This document shows positions 1 to 7,882 of a stretch of DNA of 64,000 bases, in pieces. The number at the start of each line of letters is the position of its first letter. Position 1 is the first letter of the stretch. Under the pieces are notes generated by a model. The model had not been told where the DNA came from and ran no database searches. It saw nothing but the letters and a program-made list of their open reading frames with translations. The DNA is from an uncultured Ruminococcus sp. (GTDB taxonomy: Bacteria > Bacillota > Clostridia > Oscillospirales > Ruminococcaceae): positions 124,001 to 188,000 of the forward strand of contig CANQVA010000001.1 in NCBI GenBank assembly GCA_947627175.1. The letters run 5' to 3'. The position numbers were made by a program, and so were the translations under genes.

Positions 1-376
1 TTGATGAAACTGTAGTTGTAGTAGTTGTTGTATTAGTATTAGTTGTTGTCGTAGCATCAGTAGTAGTTGTTGTTGTATTAGCATCGGTAGTATTTGTTGC
101 TGTTGTATTAGCATCAGCAACATTTGGTGCTGTTGTAGAATAAGAAGCAGGTGCTGCTGTAGCATAAGCAGGTGTCGTTGTCATCATAACATCAGCAACT
201 TTTGTTGTCAAAACATCGGCAGTAGTAGTTGTTGTTGCCGACACATCATAAGCAACCGTTGTTGCATCAGCAGGTGTTGCTGTTACATCAGCAGTATCTG
301 ACTCCGCAAACGATGTAAATGGAACACAAATTGTAACTAAAAATGCCGACAAAACGGCTGATAACATTTTTTTCAT
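1..376 (-). CDS. Secreted Thr-rich protein, N-terminal part only (runs off the window)
   Basis: Minus-strand reading frame that starts at the ATG at 376-374 and is still open at base 1, so only about 125 N-terminal codons are visible. The start follows a strong ribosome site (AGGAGG around 385-390). The first 24 residues form a signal peptide: MKK, a hydrophobic core, and a likely cut near SFA-ES. After it comes a low-complexity stretch of Thr, Ala, Asp and Asn with long runs of Thr, of the kind that links modules in secreted Ruminococcus glycosidases and scaffold proteins. The functional domain should lie beyond the window edge, so no function can be given. The GTT/GTA repeats seen on the plus strand are simply the complement of these Thr codons. 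Confidence 0.75.
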   Translation of the reverse strand, partial: MKKMLSAVLSAFLVTICVPFTSFAESDTADVTATPADATTVAYDVSATTTTTADVLTTKVADVMMTTTPAYATAAPASYSTTAPNVADANTTATNTTDANTTTTTTDATTTTNTNTTTTTTTVSS

Positions 377-537
377 AAAATATACCTCCTGAAATTTTTT
401 TTGCGGATTGTATATATCCATTTCAAATTATATCATATTACTTTCACAATTTCAAGGAATTTATTGCCACTTTGTATAAGTGACTAAAAAAGTTATGTGG
501 AAATTGCACAAATTCCACAAAAGAGTACAATTGTTAT

Positions 538-570
538 AAAAAAATTCCCTGACATAGGGAATTTTTTATA
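538..570. terminator. Bidirectional intrinsic terminator
   Basis: Perfect 11-bp stem (541-551 with 557-567, loop GACAT) rich in A on the left and T on the right, so it can work in either direction. It lies just downstream of the lipoprotein gene that ends at 623 on the minus strand. Confidence 0.8.
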
Positions 571-622
571 TTGTTACATATATTTCGATTATTTGGTGAA
601 TTATTTTTATTTCAAAAAATTA

Positions 623-1753
623 TTATCCAAGTGCAAGTAGTTCTTCTTCGGTAATTTTAGCGTTTAATCCTCCGTTAATCAAAATGTAGCAGTCATCATA
701 ATAAGTAACAATTTCATATCCGTTATATTCACCATAACCATGTTCTGTCATGTCCGATAAATCATACCACAAATCCGAAAAAAATATTTTATTGTTAATA
801 ATTTTAGCAGTATATGATGTTAAATCATAATGTGGTACAATATATTTTTCATCATTGTCAATGACTACTGTTGTATTAGTTTCATCATCAGGATAAGCAT
901 AAATATCATTATCCATATATAATGCAGGCGGAAGTGAACTTTCTGTAAGTTTTTTTGTATCAAAGTCAAATTCAAAGTTTACACGTGTAAAGTTTTCTTC
1001 CGGTTTTATTCCCAACTTTTTTGGATCTTCTTTCATAAAGACATATTGAATATACATTTTATTATTATATATTCCTGAAATATTTGCACCACTTGAAGAA
1101 TCAGCCATTTCATATTTTTTATCTCCGTCATATATACTTCCATAGTTTGTATATTCTCCTGTATCAATATTGATACTGCATAAAAAATGTGTTCCGCCGA
1201 CTTCACTATAACTTATTGCACCAAATTCATCTTCTGTCGGGCACATATCATTTCCTGTGAAAAATAATTCATTTCCTTTTAAAACATAATAACTTGGAAT
1301 ATTAGGCATACAGTCGCTAAAATCAGTAACAATTTCCGTTTCAGAAGAATCAATAGATGTTTTCATCAACTTTGAATCAATATAAAACTTTTGACCGTCG
1401 GACGTTTCCTCCACTCCCGCTATAGAACTGAAATAATATATATTTTCATTATAGATTATTGGATTTTCGCCGACTATATTTGCAAGACAATTTGAATTGT
1501 TATGCATACAATTCGGAATAGCACACAACGGAGTTTTTTCCATAGTATCAAAATCTAAAAACATTGTTTTATCTCTGCCAAATATAACTCCGTTTTTGTA
1601 AAAATCAGCATTAGATTCAATATACTGTATATCCGAAACTGTATTATTGAAGTTTGTTTTTTCGTTATTTAATTTACTTTCTGAAACATCATGATTTTGA
1701 CATCCGGTTAAAGTAAATATAGTTACCATTAAGAAAATACATAGTTTTTTCAT
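623..1753 (-). CDS. Lipoprotein of unknown function
   Basis: 376 residues starting at MKKLCIF. A lipoprotein signal is plain: positive start, hydrophobic core and a lipobox LTGC with the Cys near residue 18, so the protein should be anchored on the outer face of the membrane. The rest reads as a series of short beta-strand segments with phrases such as CAIPNCMHNN, YYFSS and YNNKMYIQY. That resembles the beta-propeller lipoproteins of Clostridia that carry a Cys-x4-Cys motif near the N-terminus (PLCAIPNCMH). I do not recognise an enzyme motif. A start four codons upstream (ATG at 1765) is also open, but neither has a strong ribosome site. It stands alone between a hairpin and a terminator. Confidence 0.7.
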   Translation of the reverse strand: MKKLCIFLMVTIFTLTGCQNHDVSESKLNNEKTNFNNTVSDIQYIESNADFYKNGVIFGRDKTMFLDFDTMEKTPLCAIPNCMHNNSNCLANIVGENPIIYNENIYYFSSIAGVEETSDGQKFYIDSKLMKTSIDSSETEIVTDFSDCMPNIPSYYVLKGNELFFTGNDMCPTEDEFGAISYSEVGGTHFLCSINIDTGEYTNYGSIYDGDKKYEMADSSSGANISGIYNNKMYIQYVFMKEDPKKLGIKPEENFTRVNFEFDFDTKKLTESSLPPALYMDNDIYAYPDDETNTTVVIDNDEKYIVPHYDLTSYTAKIINNKIFFSDLWYDLSDMTEHGYGEYNGYEIVTYYDDCYILINGGLNAKITEEELLALG

Positions 1754-1777
1754 ATAAACAATCATTCTTTTTTTTAA

Positions 1778-1812
1778 GGAATAAACTGCTGATACAAACA
1801 GCAGTTTATTCC
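1778..1812. repeat. Perfect 14-bp inverted repeat between two secreted-protein genes
   Basis: GGAATAAACTGCTG (1778-1791) is mirrored exactly at 1799-1812 around a 7-base loop. It sits right after the stop of the 132-residue gene (minus strand) and before the lipoprotein start. On the minus strand it is followed by an A-run, not a U-run, so it is not a textbook terminator. An mRNA-end or processing hairpin is possible. Confidence 0.6.
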
Positions 1813-1829
1813 TAAGATTTTGTTGATAA

Positions 1830-2228
1830 TTAACGTGAAAGTTCTATTGAGTATCCGCCAGCCTCATGATAAGACTCAGCATGAGTAAATCCGTTGCCCG
1901 TATAATTTAACGATACATATCCATCGTATCCATACTTATCTTTACTACCAGAAACAGAAGCACCGCTTGTGCTTTTGAGTTCAACATATACAGTTGAACC
2001 ACTTTTCCACTCTGTACTTATATTGATCTGTGTAGATGAACGATAGATACCTGCTGTAGCACCATCACCAAATGGAACATATCCTGAAGGTGCACCGTAT
2101 TCCTCAACGACTTCGGGAGTTACGGGAGTTGTTACATCTTCGGCACTTGTTACAATGCCGGTTGCACTTACTGCGAGTGAAGCTACTGCCATAATAGAAG
2201 CAGTAACTTTTTTGAGGTTATTCTTCAT
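1830..2228 (-). CDS. Small secreted protein, unknown function
   Basis: 132 residues. An N-terminal signal peptide (MKNNLKK followed by a hydrophobic Ala/Val/Ser stretch, likely cut after VTSA near residue 29) sends it outside the cell. The mature part of about 100 residues is Gly/Ser/Tyr rich with alternating polar and hydrophobic residues (TQINISTEWKSG, VYVELKSTSG), suggesting a small beta-sandwich. No Cys, no catalytic motif and no repeat. It may be transcribed from its own promoter, because an inverted repeat and a 230-bp gap separate it from queF. Function not recognised. Confidence 0.6.
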   Translation of the reverse strand: MKNNLKKVTASIMAVASLAVSATGIVTSAEDVTTPVTPEVVEEYGAPSGYVPFGDGATAGIYRSSTQINISTEWKSGSTVYVELKSTSGASVSGSKDKYGYDGYVSLNYTGNGFTHAESYHEAGGYSIELSR

Positions 2229-2258
2229 AGAAAAACAGTCCGTTCATTATTTTTTATA

Positions 2259-2288
2259 AGCATAAGCGTATATTATACGTTTTATGCT
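2259..2288. repeat. Inverted repeat upstream of the small secreted protein
   Basis: AGCATAA (2259-2265) and CGTAT (2267-2271) pair with ATACG (2275-2279) and TTATGCT (2282-2288). It lies about 30 bases upstream of the start at 2228. An operator or a 5' untranslated hairpin would fit; no family was recognised. Confidence 0.4.
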
Positions 2289-2404
2289 TTTTATGTATTA
2301 TATCACTATTTCCATAATCTGTCAAGTACTCTACTATAATTTTATGCAAATTACCAAAAAAATTGATTAGAATTAGGCGATTTCAACAAAAAAGCAAAAT
2401 TGTT

Positions 2405-2440
2405 ATAAAAAAATCCTCTGCCATAGGGAATTTTTTTTAG
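2405..2440 (-). terminator. Terminator of the queuosine-precursor operon
   Basis: Imperfect A/T-flanked hairpin followed by seven T on the minus strand, 20 bases after the queF stop. Its flank (TTGTTATAAAAAAA...AGGGAATTTTT) closely matches the terminator at 538-570, so the two look like copies of one element. Confidence 0.6.
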
Positions 2441-2458
2441 ATAATATTTTTGTTGATT

Positions 2459-3067
2459 TTATCTGTTGTCTACGCTTTCGGGGTAAAGGTCATGATGTGA
2501 AAGTCTTTCCCACGCCAATTGTTCCCACTTTGTACCGGGTCTGCCATAATTACAGTAAGGGTCAATTGATATTCCGCCACGTGGCAGGAACTTGCCCCAC
2601 ACTTCAATATATTTCGGATTCATAAGTTTTATAAGGTCATTCATAATGATATTAACGCAGTCTTCATGAAAATCCCCATGATTACGGAAACTGAACAGAT
2701 ACAGCTTTAAGGACTTGCTTTCAACCATTTTTATATCAGGAATATATGATATATAGATTGTCGCAAAATCAGGCTGTCCCGTAATCGGGCATAGGCTTGT
2801 AAACTCAGGGCAGTTGAACTTCACAAAATAATCACGGTCGGGGTGCTTGTTGTCAAACGTTTCAAGCACTTCAGGAGCGTATTCCTCAGCATACTTTGTA
2901 TTTTTACTGCCGAGATTCTTCAGGCCCTCCTCTTCACGTGTACCGCCGTTTTTCACTTCCGCAGATGTTTCTTTTTTCTCATTGAGAAAATCAGAAGTGC
3001 CTGCTTTAATCTCACTGATTACATCTTCAAACATTTTTTTCATTTCATCATGAAAATTCATATCCAT
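2459..3067 (-). CDS. queF: NADPH-dependent 7-cyano-7-deazaguanine reductase QueF
   Basis: 202 residues. QueF reduces the nitrile preQ0 to the amine preQ1, the last step before insertion into tRNA. The core from about residue 42 is a clear unimodular (Bacillus-type) QueF: the catalytic Cys93 and Asp100 lie in CPITGQPDF, and [10 protein letters not shown] and the C-terminal [11 protein letters not shown] are typical. Usual length is about 165 residues; the extra 41 here are an N-terminal polar, charged extension ([16 protein letters not shown] onwards). The start at 3067 has a good ribosome site (AAGGAG), so the extension is probably translated. Last gene of the operon, 21 bp after queC. Confidence 0.95.
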   Translation of the reverse strand: MDMNFHDEMKKMFEDVISEIKAGTSDFLNEKKETSAEVKNGGTREEEGLKNLGSKNTKYAEEYAPEVLETFDNKHPDRDYFVKFNCPEFTSLCPITGQPDFATIYISYIPDIKMVESKSLKLYLFSFRNHGDFHEDCVNIIMNDLIKLMNPKYIEVWGKFLPRGGISIDPYCNYGRPGTKWEQLAWERLSHHDLYPESVDNR

Positions 3068-3088
3068 AATAATAACTCCTTTTTTTAA

Positions 3089-3778
3089 TTATTTTGATAA
3101 TACTGTCAGAGGGTCTTTAACGCCGTTAGCCTCAAAAGCCTTTATTCTGTCACGGCACGTTCCGCACACTCCGCACGGCTTTTCACCGCCTTCGTAACAA
3201 CTCCATGTCATTTCATAGGGTACGCCCAGTTCAAGACCTTTTTTCACAACGTCCGCTTTTTTAAGACCGACAAACGGTGCAATAATTTCAAGCTGTCCGC
3301 CACTTCCCAGATATATAGCACGGTTCATAGCGTCATTGAAATCAGATGAACAGTCCGGATATGCATTTCCGGCAGAATCGTCGCTGTGAACTCCGTAATA
3401 TATTACGGAACAATCATTTGAAAGTGCAACGCTTGCCGCAGATGACAGAAACAAGCCGTTTCTGAACGGTACATATGTAGAAACAGGCTTGCCGTCAGTT
3501 TTTTCAAGCTGTTCTGCATAAGTTTCCTGCGGTATATCGTTCTTTGAACCCGACAACAAGGAACAGTCCGAACCCGCAAATATTAAGGCAAGGTCAAGTT
3601 TTATAAGTTTAACGCCGTAATATTCCGCAATATTTTCAGAACATTTAATTTCTTTGTCGTGTTTCTGTCCGTAATATACAGACAACGCTGTAACATTTTC
3701 TGCTCCGTATCTGTCAACCGCCATAGCAAGACAAGTTGTGCTGTCTACTCCTCCGCTGAAAAGTACAAGTGCTTTCAT
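3089..3778 (-). CDS. queC: 7-cyano-7-deazaguanine synthase QueC
   Basis: 229 residues. QueC converts 7-carboxy-7-deazaguanine and ammonia to preQ0 with ATP. The ATP-pyrophosphatase P-loop FSGGVDSTT is at the N-terminus and a four-cysteine zinc site (SCYEGGEKPCGVCGTC) near the C-terminus. The reading frame is open for 31 more codons upstream, but those overlap folE. The ATG at 3778 has an ideal site (AAGGAGGAG) and begins with the family's MKALVLFSGG, so it is taken as the start. The gap to folE is 13 bp and to queF 21 bp, so all are one operon. Confidence 0.96.
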   Translation of the reverse strand: MKALVLFSGGVDSTTCLAMAVDRYGAENVTALSVYYGQKHDKEIKCSENIAEYYGVKLIKLDLALIFAGSDCSLLSGSKNDIPQETYAEQLEKTDGKPVSTYVPFRNGLFLSSAASVALSNDCSVIYYGVHSDDSAGNAYPDCSSDFNDAMNRAIYLGSGGQLEIIAPFVGLKKADVVKKGLELGVPYEMTWSCYEGGEKPCGVCGTCRDRIKAFEANGVKDPLTVLSK

Positions 3779-3791
3779 TAAAACTCCTCCT

Positions 3792-4352
3792 TCAGTCAAG
3801 CAACTCCTGCAAATCTTTTTTTTCTTTGAATGCTCCGCAGTAGGTTCTTGTTTCGGTTTTTGAAGATGCATTTCTTATTCCTCTTGCTGTCATGCAACTA
3901 TGCGAACCTACTATTTTTACGCCCACATCTTCCGAACCCGTAGCCTCTGAAATAATTTCGGCAATATCACGTCCGAGACGTTCCTGCAACTGTAGTCTTT
4001 TAGATGCCATATCACATATGCGTGCAATCTTGCTAAGACCTAATACACGTCCTTTCGGGACGTATGCAACACTTACATTCATATCATACATTAACGCCAT
4101 ATGATGCTCACAATAACTGAAAACTGTTATATCTTTCATGACAACTGCCGTCTGTGAATTATTTTCTTCTTCCTCAAAGGTTTTTCCGAACATTTGGGCT
4201 ATTTCGTGGTTTGTATAGGAAATTCCTTCAAAAACTTCCTCAAACATTCCGGCTACTCTTTTCGGAGTTTCACGCAGTCCCTCACGGTCGGGGTTTTCTC
4301 CTATTGCCTCAAGCAGTCCCCTTATGTGAAATTCTATTGCTTTTTTATCCAT
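3792..4352 (-). CDS. folE: GTP cyclohydrolase I FolE
   Basis: 186 residues. It makes 7,8-dihydroneopterin triphosphate from GTP, the entry step for both folate and deazaguanine synthesis. Family features: the zinc and active-site motifs YCEHHMALM and [11 protein letters not shown], plus [12 protein letters not shown] near the N-terminus. The start MDKKAIEF at 4352 is preferred over an upstream in-frame ATG that would overlap queE. Its place between queE and queC says this copy feeds preQ1 synthesis, although it could also supply folate. Confidence 0.95.
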   Translation of the reverse strand: MDKKAIEFHIRGLLEAIGENPDREGLRETPKRVAGMFEEVFEGISYTNHEIAQMFGKTFEEEENNSQTAVVMKDITVFSYCEHHMALMYDMNVSVAYVPKGRVLGLSKIARICDMASKRLQLQERLGRDIAEIISEATGSEDVGVKIVGSHSCMTARGIRNASSKTETRTYCGAFKEKKDLQELLD

Positions 4353-4357
4353 AAAAA

Positions 4358-5023
4358 TCAAACACCTTTCCTGTACGGATTCCATATAAATTTATGCAAT
4401 TGCAACTGTAAACGGACATCATTAAGTTTCTTTGCTTTTAAAAACTCAACTATCTCCGACGGACTGATTTTTCCGAAAACTGCACTGAAATAAACCGCAC
4501 ACTTTTCAGTAAGAGAAAATTTTTCAATTATTTCAACCGCTTTTTCCAAATCAGAAATACTTCCTGCAACAAATTTCACAACGTCATTTTCCGACAAATA
4601 ATTATAATTCTCCGTAAGCATAAAGTTTTCCATATTGCTGGAGGGGAGTTTATAGTCAATTGTAAAATCAGGACGGTATTTCTTTCCGCTTAATTCTTTA
4701 ATCAGAATACTTCCGTTTGTTTCTATTTCAACACGACAATTATTTTTCATAAGCATTTCAACAAGGCTGTATATATCAGGCTGTAATAAAGGTTCACCGC
4801 CTGTAAGTGTAACATTTTTAACACCCGTACTTACAACATATTCTGTAATTTCTTTCAGCGAAAGCGTCTGAATCGGACAATTATCGGAATTTGCCCACTT
4901 TGTGTCACAATATGAACAATTAAGATTGCATTTTCTGAAACGTATGAAAACAGCAAGTTCACCGGCTCGCTTTCCCTCACCGTTTATACTGACAAATTTT
5001 TCTGCAACAGGATAAATAATCAT
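4358..5023 (-). CDS. queE: 7-carboxy-7-deazaguanine synthase QueE (radical SAM)
   Basis: 221 residues. A radical-SAM enzyme that contracts the ring of 6-carboxy-tetrahydropterin to 7-carboxy-7-deazaguanine. The [4Fe-4S] motif is CNLNCSYC (C-x3-C-x2-C), preceded by the substrate region [18 protein letters not shown] and followed by the SAM-binding [10 protein letters not shown]. The start at 5023 has an AAGGAG site lying in the end of queD, whose stop is 3 bp away. Part of the tight queDE-folE-queCF operon. The C-terminus ends in [10 protein letters not shown], normal for the family. Confidence 0.95.
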   Translation of the reverse strand: MIIYPVAEKFVSINGEGKRAGELAVFIRFRKCNLNCSYCDTKWANSDNCPIQTLSLKEITEYVVSTGVKNVTLTGGEPLLQPDIYSLVEMLMKNNCRVEIETNGSILIKELSGKKYRPDFTIDYKLPSSNMENFMLTENYNYLSENDVVKFVAGSISDLEKAVEIIEKFSLTEKCAVYFSAVFGKISPSEIVEFLKAKKLNDVRLQLQLHKFIWNPYRKGV

Positions 5024-5026
5024 TTT

Positions 5027-5446
5027 TTACTCCTTATAAACAGCACAATTATCGGGTGTTTCATAGACTGTCACGTCTGCAATGCTGAAACCCTTTTCGG
5101 AAAATTTTCTGTAGAAATAATATGCAAAATTTTCGGCTGTAGGTCTGAAATCTACTTCAATAAGGCGGAATTTTTCGTCATTGAGAGCCTGAACAGTTGC
5201 AGGTTTAAGCGTATTTTTTTCATAAATAAGAGCATGGTCGAAACTATCCGCAGCCGCACGGACTTCATATTTCAAGTCGCCGAAATCAACAAGCATACCC
5301 CTTTTTGTACCTGATAACTGTAAATTTTCGCCTTTTGCCCTCACTTCAATTGTCCAGCGATGACCATGTATATTGGCACATTTTCCCTCATATCCCGCAA
5401 GAAAATGTGCTGAATCAAATGAAGCCGAAGTTTTTAGATAATACAT
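5027..5446 (-). CDS. queD: 6-carboxy-5,6,7,8-tetrahydropterin synthase QueD
   Basis: 139 residues, first gene of the preQ1 operon. It converts dihydroneopterin triphosphate to 6-carboxy-tetrahydropterin. The zinc-binding histidines are visible in FDSAHFL and NIHGHRW, and the catalytic Asp/His pair in DSFDHALI. The C-terminal VYETPDNCAVY is typical. Ribosome site AGAGGTG sits 5 bases before the ATG. The 124-base leader holds a preQ1-I riboswitch and an intrinsic terminator, so the operon should be shut down when preQ1 is plentiful. Confidence 0.95.
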   Translation of the reverse strand: MYYLKTSASFDSAHFLAGYEGKCANIHGHRWTIEVRAKGENLQLSGTKRGMLVDFGDLKYEVRAAADSFDHALIYEKNTLKPATVQALNDEKFRLIEVDFRPTAENFAYYFYRKFSEKGFSIADVTVYETPDNCAVYKE

Positions 5447-5461
5447 TTTACACCTCTTTTC

Positions 5462-5496
5462 AAAAAATGCAGTCAGAAAAAAATTCGGACTGCATT
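5462..5496 (-). terminator. Attenuator hairpin in the queD leader
   Basis: On the minus strand TGCAGTC (complement of 5488-5494) pairs with GACTGCA (complement of 5468-5474), then six T, ending 15 bases before the queD ATG. A competing pairing is visible: GCATTATAT just after the aptamer (5519-5527) is complementary to ATATAATGC (5492-5500), which overlaps the left arm of the terminator. That is the classic antiterminator layout. Confidence 0.8.
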
Positions 5497-5527
5497 ATAT
5501 CAAATCAAATCAATCAAAATATAATGC

Positions 5528-5570
5528 CCTTAGTTTTGTTTTAAGACAGGATGGTGCAAACGAACTGTCT
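5528..5570 (-). promoter_or_regulatory. preQ1-I riboswitch aptamer
   Basis: Minus-strand RNA with P1 stem AGACAG / CUGUCU (5565-5570 with 5544-5549), a loop beginning UUCG and containing CACC, and the A-rich tail UUAAAACAAAACUAAGG that folds back as the pseudoknot. This matches the known small preQ1-I class: UUC or UC right after P1, A-rich tail, closing CUA or AAGG. Its place ahead of a preQ1 operon makes the call firm. preQ1 binding should favour the attenuator downstream. Confidence 0.88.
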
Positions 5571-5579
5571 GTTGAAATT

Positions 5580-5608
5580 ATAATAACACAAAATAATTAT
5601 AAAGTCAA
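5580..5608 (-). promoter_or_regulatory. Promoter of the queDE-folE-queCF operon
   Basis: TTGACT (5603-5608), 17-bp spacer, TATTAT (5580-5585), reading on the minus strand. The predicted start of transcription is only a few bases ahead of the riboswitch P1 stem. Confidence 0.65.
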
Positions 5609-5620
5609 TACAAATATCAA

Positions 5621-6829
5621 CTATCCGACTGAATTTTCCGCAGGGGTTCCGTCGGATTTATAAAGACATTTAAGTATAATAGGAGTTGCTACGGACGAAA
5701 CAATAATAAGAAGGATTACACAAGCAAAATATTTTGCATCAAGCATATTGACGGAAAGACCTTTCTGTGCGACAATAAGTGCGACTTCGCCTCTTGTCAT
5801 CATTCCGACACCTACTTTAAGACTGTCTTTGAAACTATATTTCATAAGTTTTGCAGTAATTCCGCAACCGATAACTTTTGTAAGAAGTGCCACAATAACA
5901 AAGCATATTGAGAATAACAGAAGTTCCTTTGTAAAACCGCTAAATTCAGTTTTAAGACCGATACTTGCAAAAAAGACGGGGCCGAAAATCATGTATGAAT
6001 TTATATCCACTTTTCTTGCAATATATTCCGAATCATTCAGACTGCAAAGAATAAGCCCTGCAACATATGCACCTGTTATATCTGCTATTCCGAAAAATTC
6101 CTCAGCCGCAAACGCCATGAACATACACATTGCAAGACCGAGTATTGGTACTCTTCTCTGATGAGGATATTTTTTGTCAATAAGTTTGAATATATAATAA
6201 GTAAGAAATCCTATACCGAAACTGAACACAATGAAAAGCCCGGTGTTTATAAGTACGTCTGATGGCTTTGAATCGGGGTTTCTGAAACCTATTACAAAAG
6301 TAAGAACTATAATTCCTATAACGTCATCAATAATTGCACTGCTTAAAATAAGCGTTCCTATATTTTCTTTAAGATGTCCGAGTTCTTTAAGTGTCTGAAC
6401 GGTAATTCCTACTGATGTTGCTGTCATTATAGTACCAATAAAGACCGCTCTGAAAAAACTTTCACTGCCTACCGCACCGAATCCGTAAAAACTGCCATAA
6501 AGAACCGTTCCCCCCGCAAGCGGAACAAGTACACCGACACAAGCTACAAGAAAGGCTTTTCCCCCTGTTTTCAAAAGGTCTTTCATATTTGTTTCAAGTC
6601 CTGCTTCAAACATAAGCATTACAACGCCTATTTCCGCAAGAAGTGAGAGATATTCAGAACCTGCATAACCTTCACTCCCTAAAATTCCCAGACAACTTGG
6701 CCCTATCAGAAGACCTGCAATAATTTCGCCGACAACTTGCGGTGCTTTGAGTTTTTGTGCAATAAGTCCGCAAAGTTTTGCTGATACGATTATTATTGCC
6801 AAATCTCTGAAAAATGATATTCTGTCCAT
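5621..6829 (-). CDS. Cation:proton antiporter (CPA2, NapA/KefB/GerN type)
   Basis: 402 residues, about 12 membrane helices with almost no soluble tail. Family signatures: KAPQVVGEIIAGLLIGPS in the second helix, MLMFEAGLETN, SSAIIDDVIGIIVL with the paired Asp that carry cations in electrogenic antiporters, and MTRGEVALIVAQKG. It should exchange Na+ (or K+) for H+ across the membrane. There is no C-terminal TrkA-N domain, so it is not a full KefB-type channel. The start MDRISFF at 6829 follows GAAAGGA; a longer frame to 6898 lacks a site. Single-gene unit. The exact ion cannot be read from sequence. Confidence 0.88.
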   Translation of the reverse strand: MDRISFFRDLAIIIVSAKLCGLIAQKLKAPQVVGEIIAGLLIGPSCLGILGSEGYAGSEYLSLLAEIGVVMLMFEAGLETNMKDLLKTGGKAFLVACVGVLVPLAGGTVLYGSFYGFGAVGSESFFRAVFIGTIMTATSVGITVQTLKELGHLKENIGTLILSSAIIDDVIGIIVLTFVIGFRNPDSKPSDVLINTGLFIVFSFGIGFLTYYIFKLIDKKYPHQRRVPILGLAMCMFMAFAAEEFFGIADITGAYVAGLILCSLNDSEYIARKVDINSYMIFGPVFFASIGLKTEFSGFTKELLLFSICFVIVALLTKVIGCGITAKLMKYSFKDSLKVGVGMMTRGEVALIVAQKGLSVNMLDAKYFACVILLIIVSSVATPIILKCLYKSDGTPAENSVG

Positions 6830-6931
6830 AAAAATCACTTTCCTTTCATGAAATTTTATACCGGAAACTATTGTATCACTTTTATTTCCAAATTTCAATA
6901 TAAATTCAAAATTTAATTAGATTAAATGAAA

Positions 6932-6963
6932 TAAAAAAATCCCTGCAATCAGGGAATTTTTTT
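6932..6963. terminator. Bidirectional-looking terminator after rlaP
   Basis: CCCTG (6941-6945) and CAGGG (6950-6954) around a CAAT loop, flanked by A7 and T7. It serves the minus-strand RlaP gene, ending 2 bases before its stop. Confidence 0.75.
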
Positions 6964-6964
6964 A

Positions 6965-7723
6965 TCACAATTTTATGCATTTCAGAAACATTTCGTCAAG
7001 CTGTTTCCAGTCACGTTTTTTGTCATCTTTCATAGAATCGGCGTATTCTTTTATTTCAGTTATATTTTTCTCTATATATCGGTCAAGTTCGGGAATGTGC
7101 TTTCTTTTTTCTGTTTCGGGTACTTCTGTTTTTATGCGGACAAGTTCCGCAATAACAGGTTTTATATTTTCGTCTGCAAAACTGTCAACGAGTTTTTGAA
7201 AAAGTACCGGCGGAGGGGTTTTGTTTTCCAGAATCCACCTGCACGCCAACAACGGGCGTATTACGTAAAAATATTTTTTTATTTTTATGTATTCATCTTT
7301 CAGATATTTACTGTTATTAAGTGCGGTGCTGATATAGTGGTATATTCCTGACTTACAGGAAAAAAAGCTGTCAATTTCCGTGGTGAGTTCTTTAATAATA
7401 CTGTGTGAACTGTATACAATCGGCGAATGAATCCATTCAAATACAGTCGGATTTGAGTTATGAAGCAAGCGGAGAGTTTTTGAAATATCCCAACCGTTTA
7501 TATCATATATATCATTTAGTTCATATTCAATAGTATCACGTATTTTTTCAAGACGCAGATAATCATTTTCATTTCTTGCATAAATAAATCTTACATCATA
7601 ATCACTGTCAGGCGATGCAAAACCCCATGCACGGCTTCCCGATTCAACTGCATGAAGTATTTTTATATTTTCTTTCTGCTGTATTTCAATGATTTTGTCG
7701 GAAATTATATTTTCAATTATCAT
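6965..7723 (-). CDS. RlaP-type nucleotidyltransferase (DNA polymerase beta superfamily)
   Basis: 252 residues. The N-terminal catalytic motif GSRAWGFASPDSDYDVRFIY gives the GS and the D-x-D metal ligands of the pol-beta fold. The longer shape with a helical C-terminal half matches the RlaP family (Pfam PF10127), named for its link to RNA ligases in RNA-repair loci. The chemistry is inferred: transfer of a nucleotide to RNA, perhaps to a damaged tRNA end. The context supports this, because it is divergent from hen1-pnkp with a shared 160-bp promoter region. Ribosome site GGGGTGA precedes the ATG. Its own -35/-10 lies at 7754-7782. Confidence 0.85.
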   Translation of the reverse strand: MIIENIISDKIIEIQQKENIKILHAVESGSRAWGFASPDSDYDVRFIYARNENDYLRLEKIRDTIEYELNDIYDINGWDISKTLRLLHNSNPTVFEWIHSPIVYSSHSIIKELTTEIDSFFSCKSGIYHYISTALNNSKYLKDEYIKIKKYFYVIRPLLACRWILENKTPPPVLFQKLVDSFADENIKPVIAELVRIKTEVPETEKRKHIPELDRYIEKNITEIKEYADSMKDDKKRDWKQLDEMFLKCIKL

Positions 7724-7753
7724 ATAGTCACCCCTTATAATTATTTACAATTC

Positions 7754-7782
7754 ATTATATCATTGACTGAATGTATTGTCAA
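7754..7782 (-). promoter_or_regulatory. Promoter of rlaP
   Basis: TTGACA (7777-7782), 17-bp spacer, TATAAT (7754-7759) on the minus strand: a consensus vegetative promoter about 30 bp ahead of the RlaP start. It is back to back with the hen1 promoter. Confidence 0.75.
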
Positions 7783-7811
7783 GAAAAACAAAAATTTTCA
7801 TGACAAATTTG

Positions 7812-7840
7812 TTGCATAAAATCAAAAATTATGATATAAT
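7812..7840 (+). promoter_or_regulatory. Promoter of hen1-pnkp
   Basis: TTGCAT (7812-7817), 17-bp spacer, TATAAT (7835-7840). The start of transcription would be near 7847, giving a leader of about 36 bases. Confidence 0.75.
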
Positions 7841-7882
7841 TATTTCAGCTAAGGAGAAAAAAATTATAAAGGAGTGAAATAC

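Noticed and set aside
1-300. GTT/GTA-rich repeat tract that could be taken for a microsatellite or CRISPR-like repeat
   Set aside because: It is the complement of in-frame Thr/Ala/Asn codons of the secreted protein at 1-376; there are no spacers of regular length.
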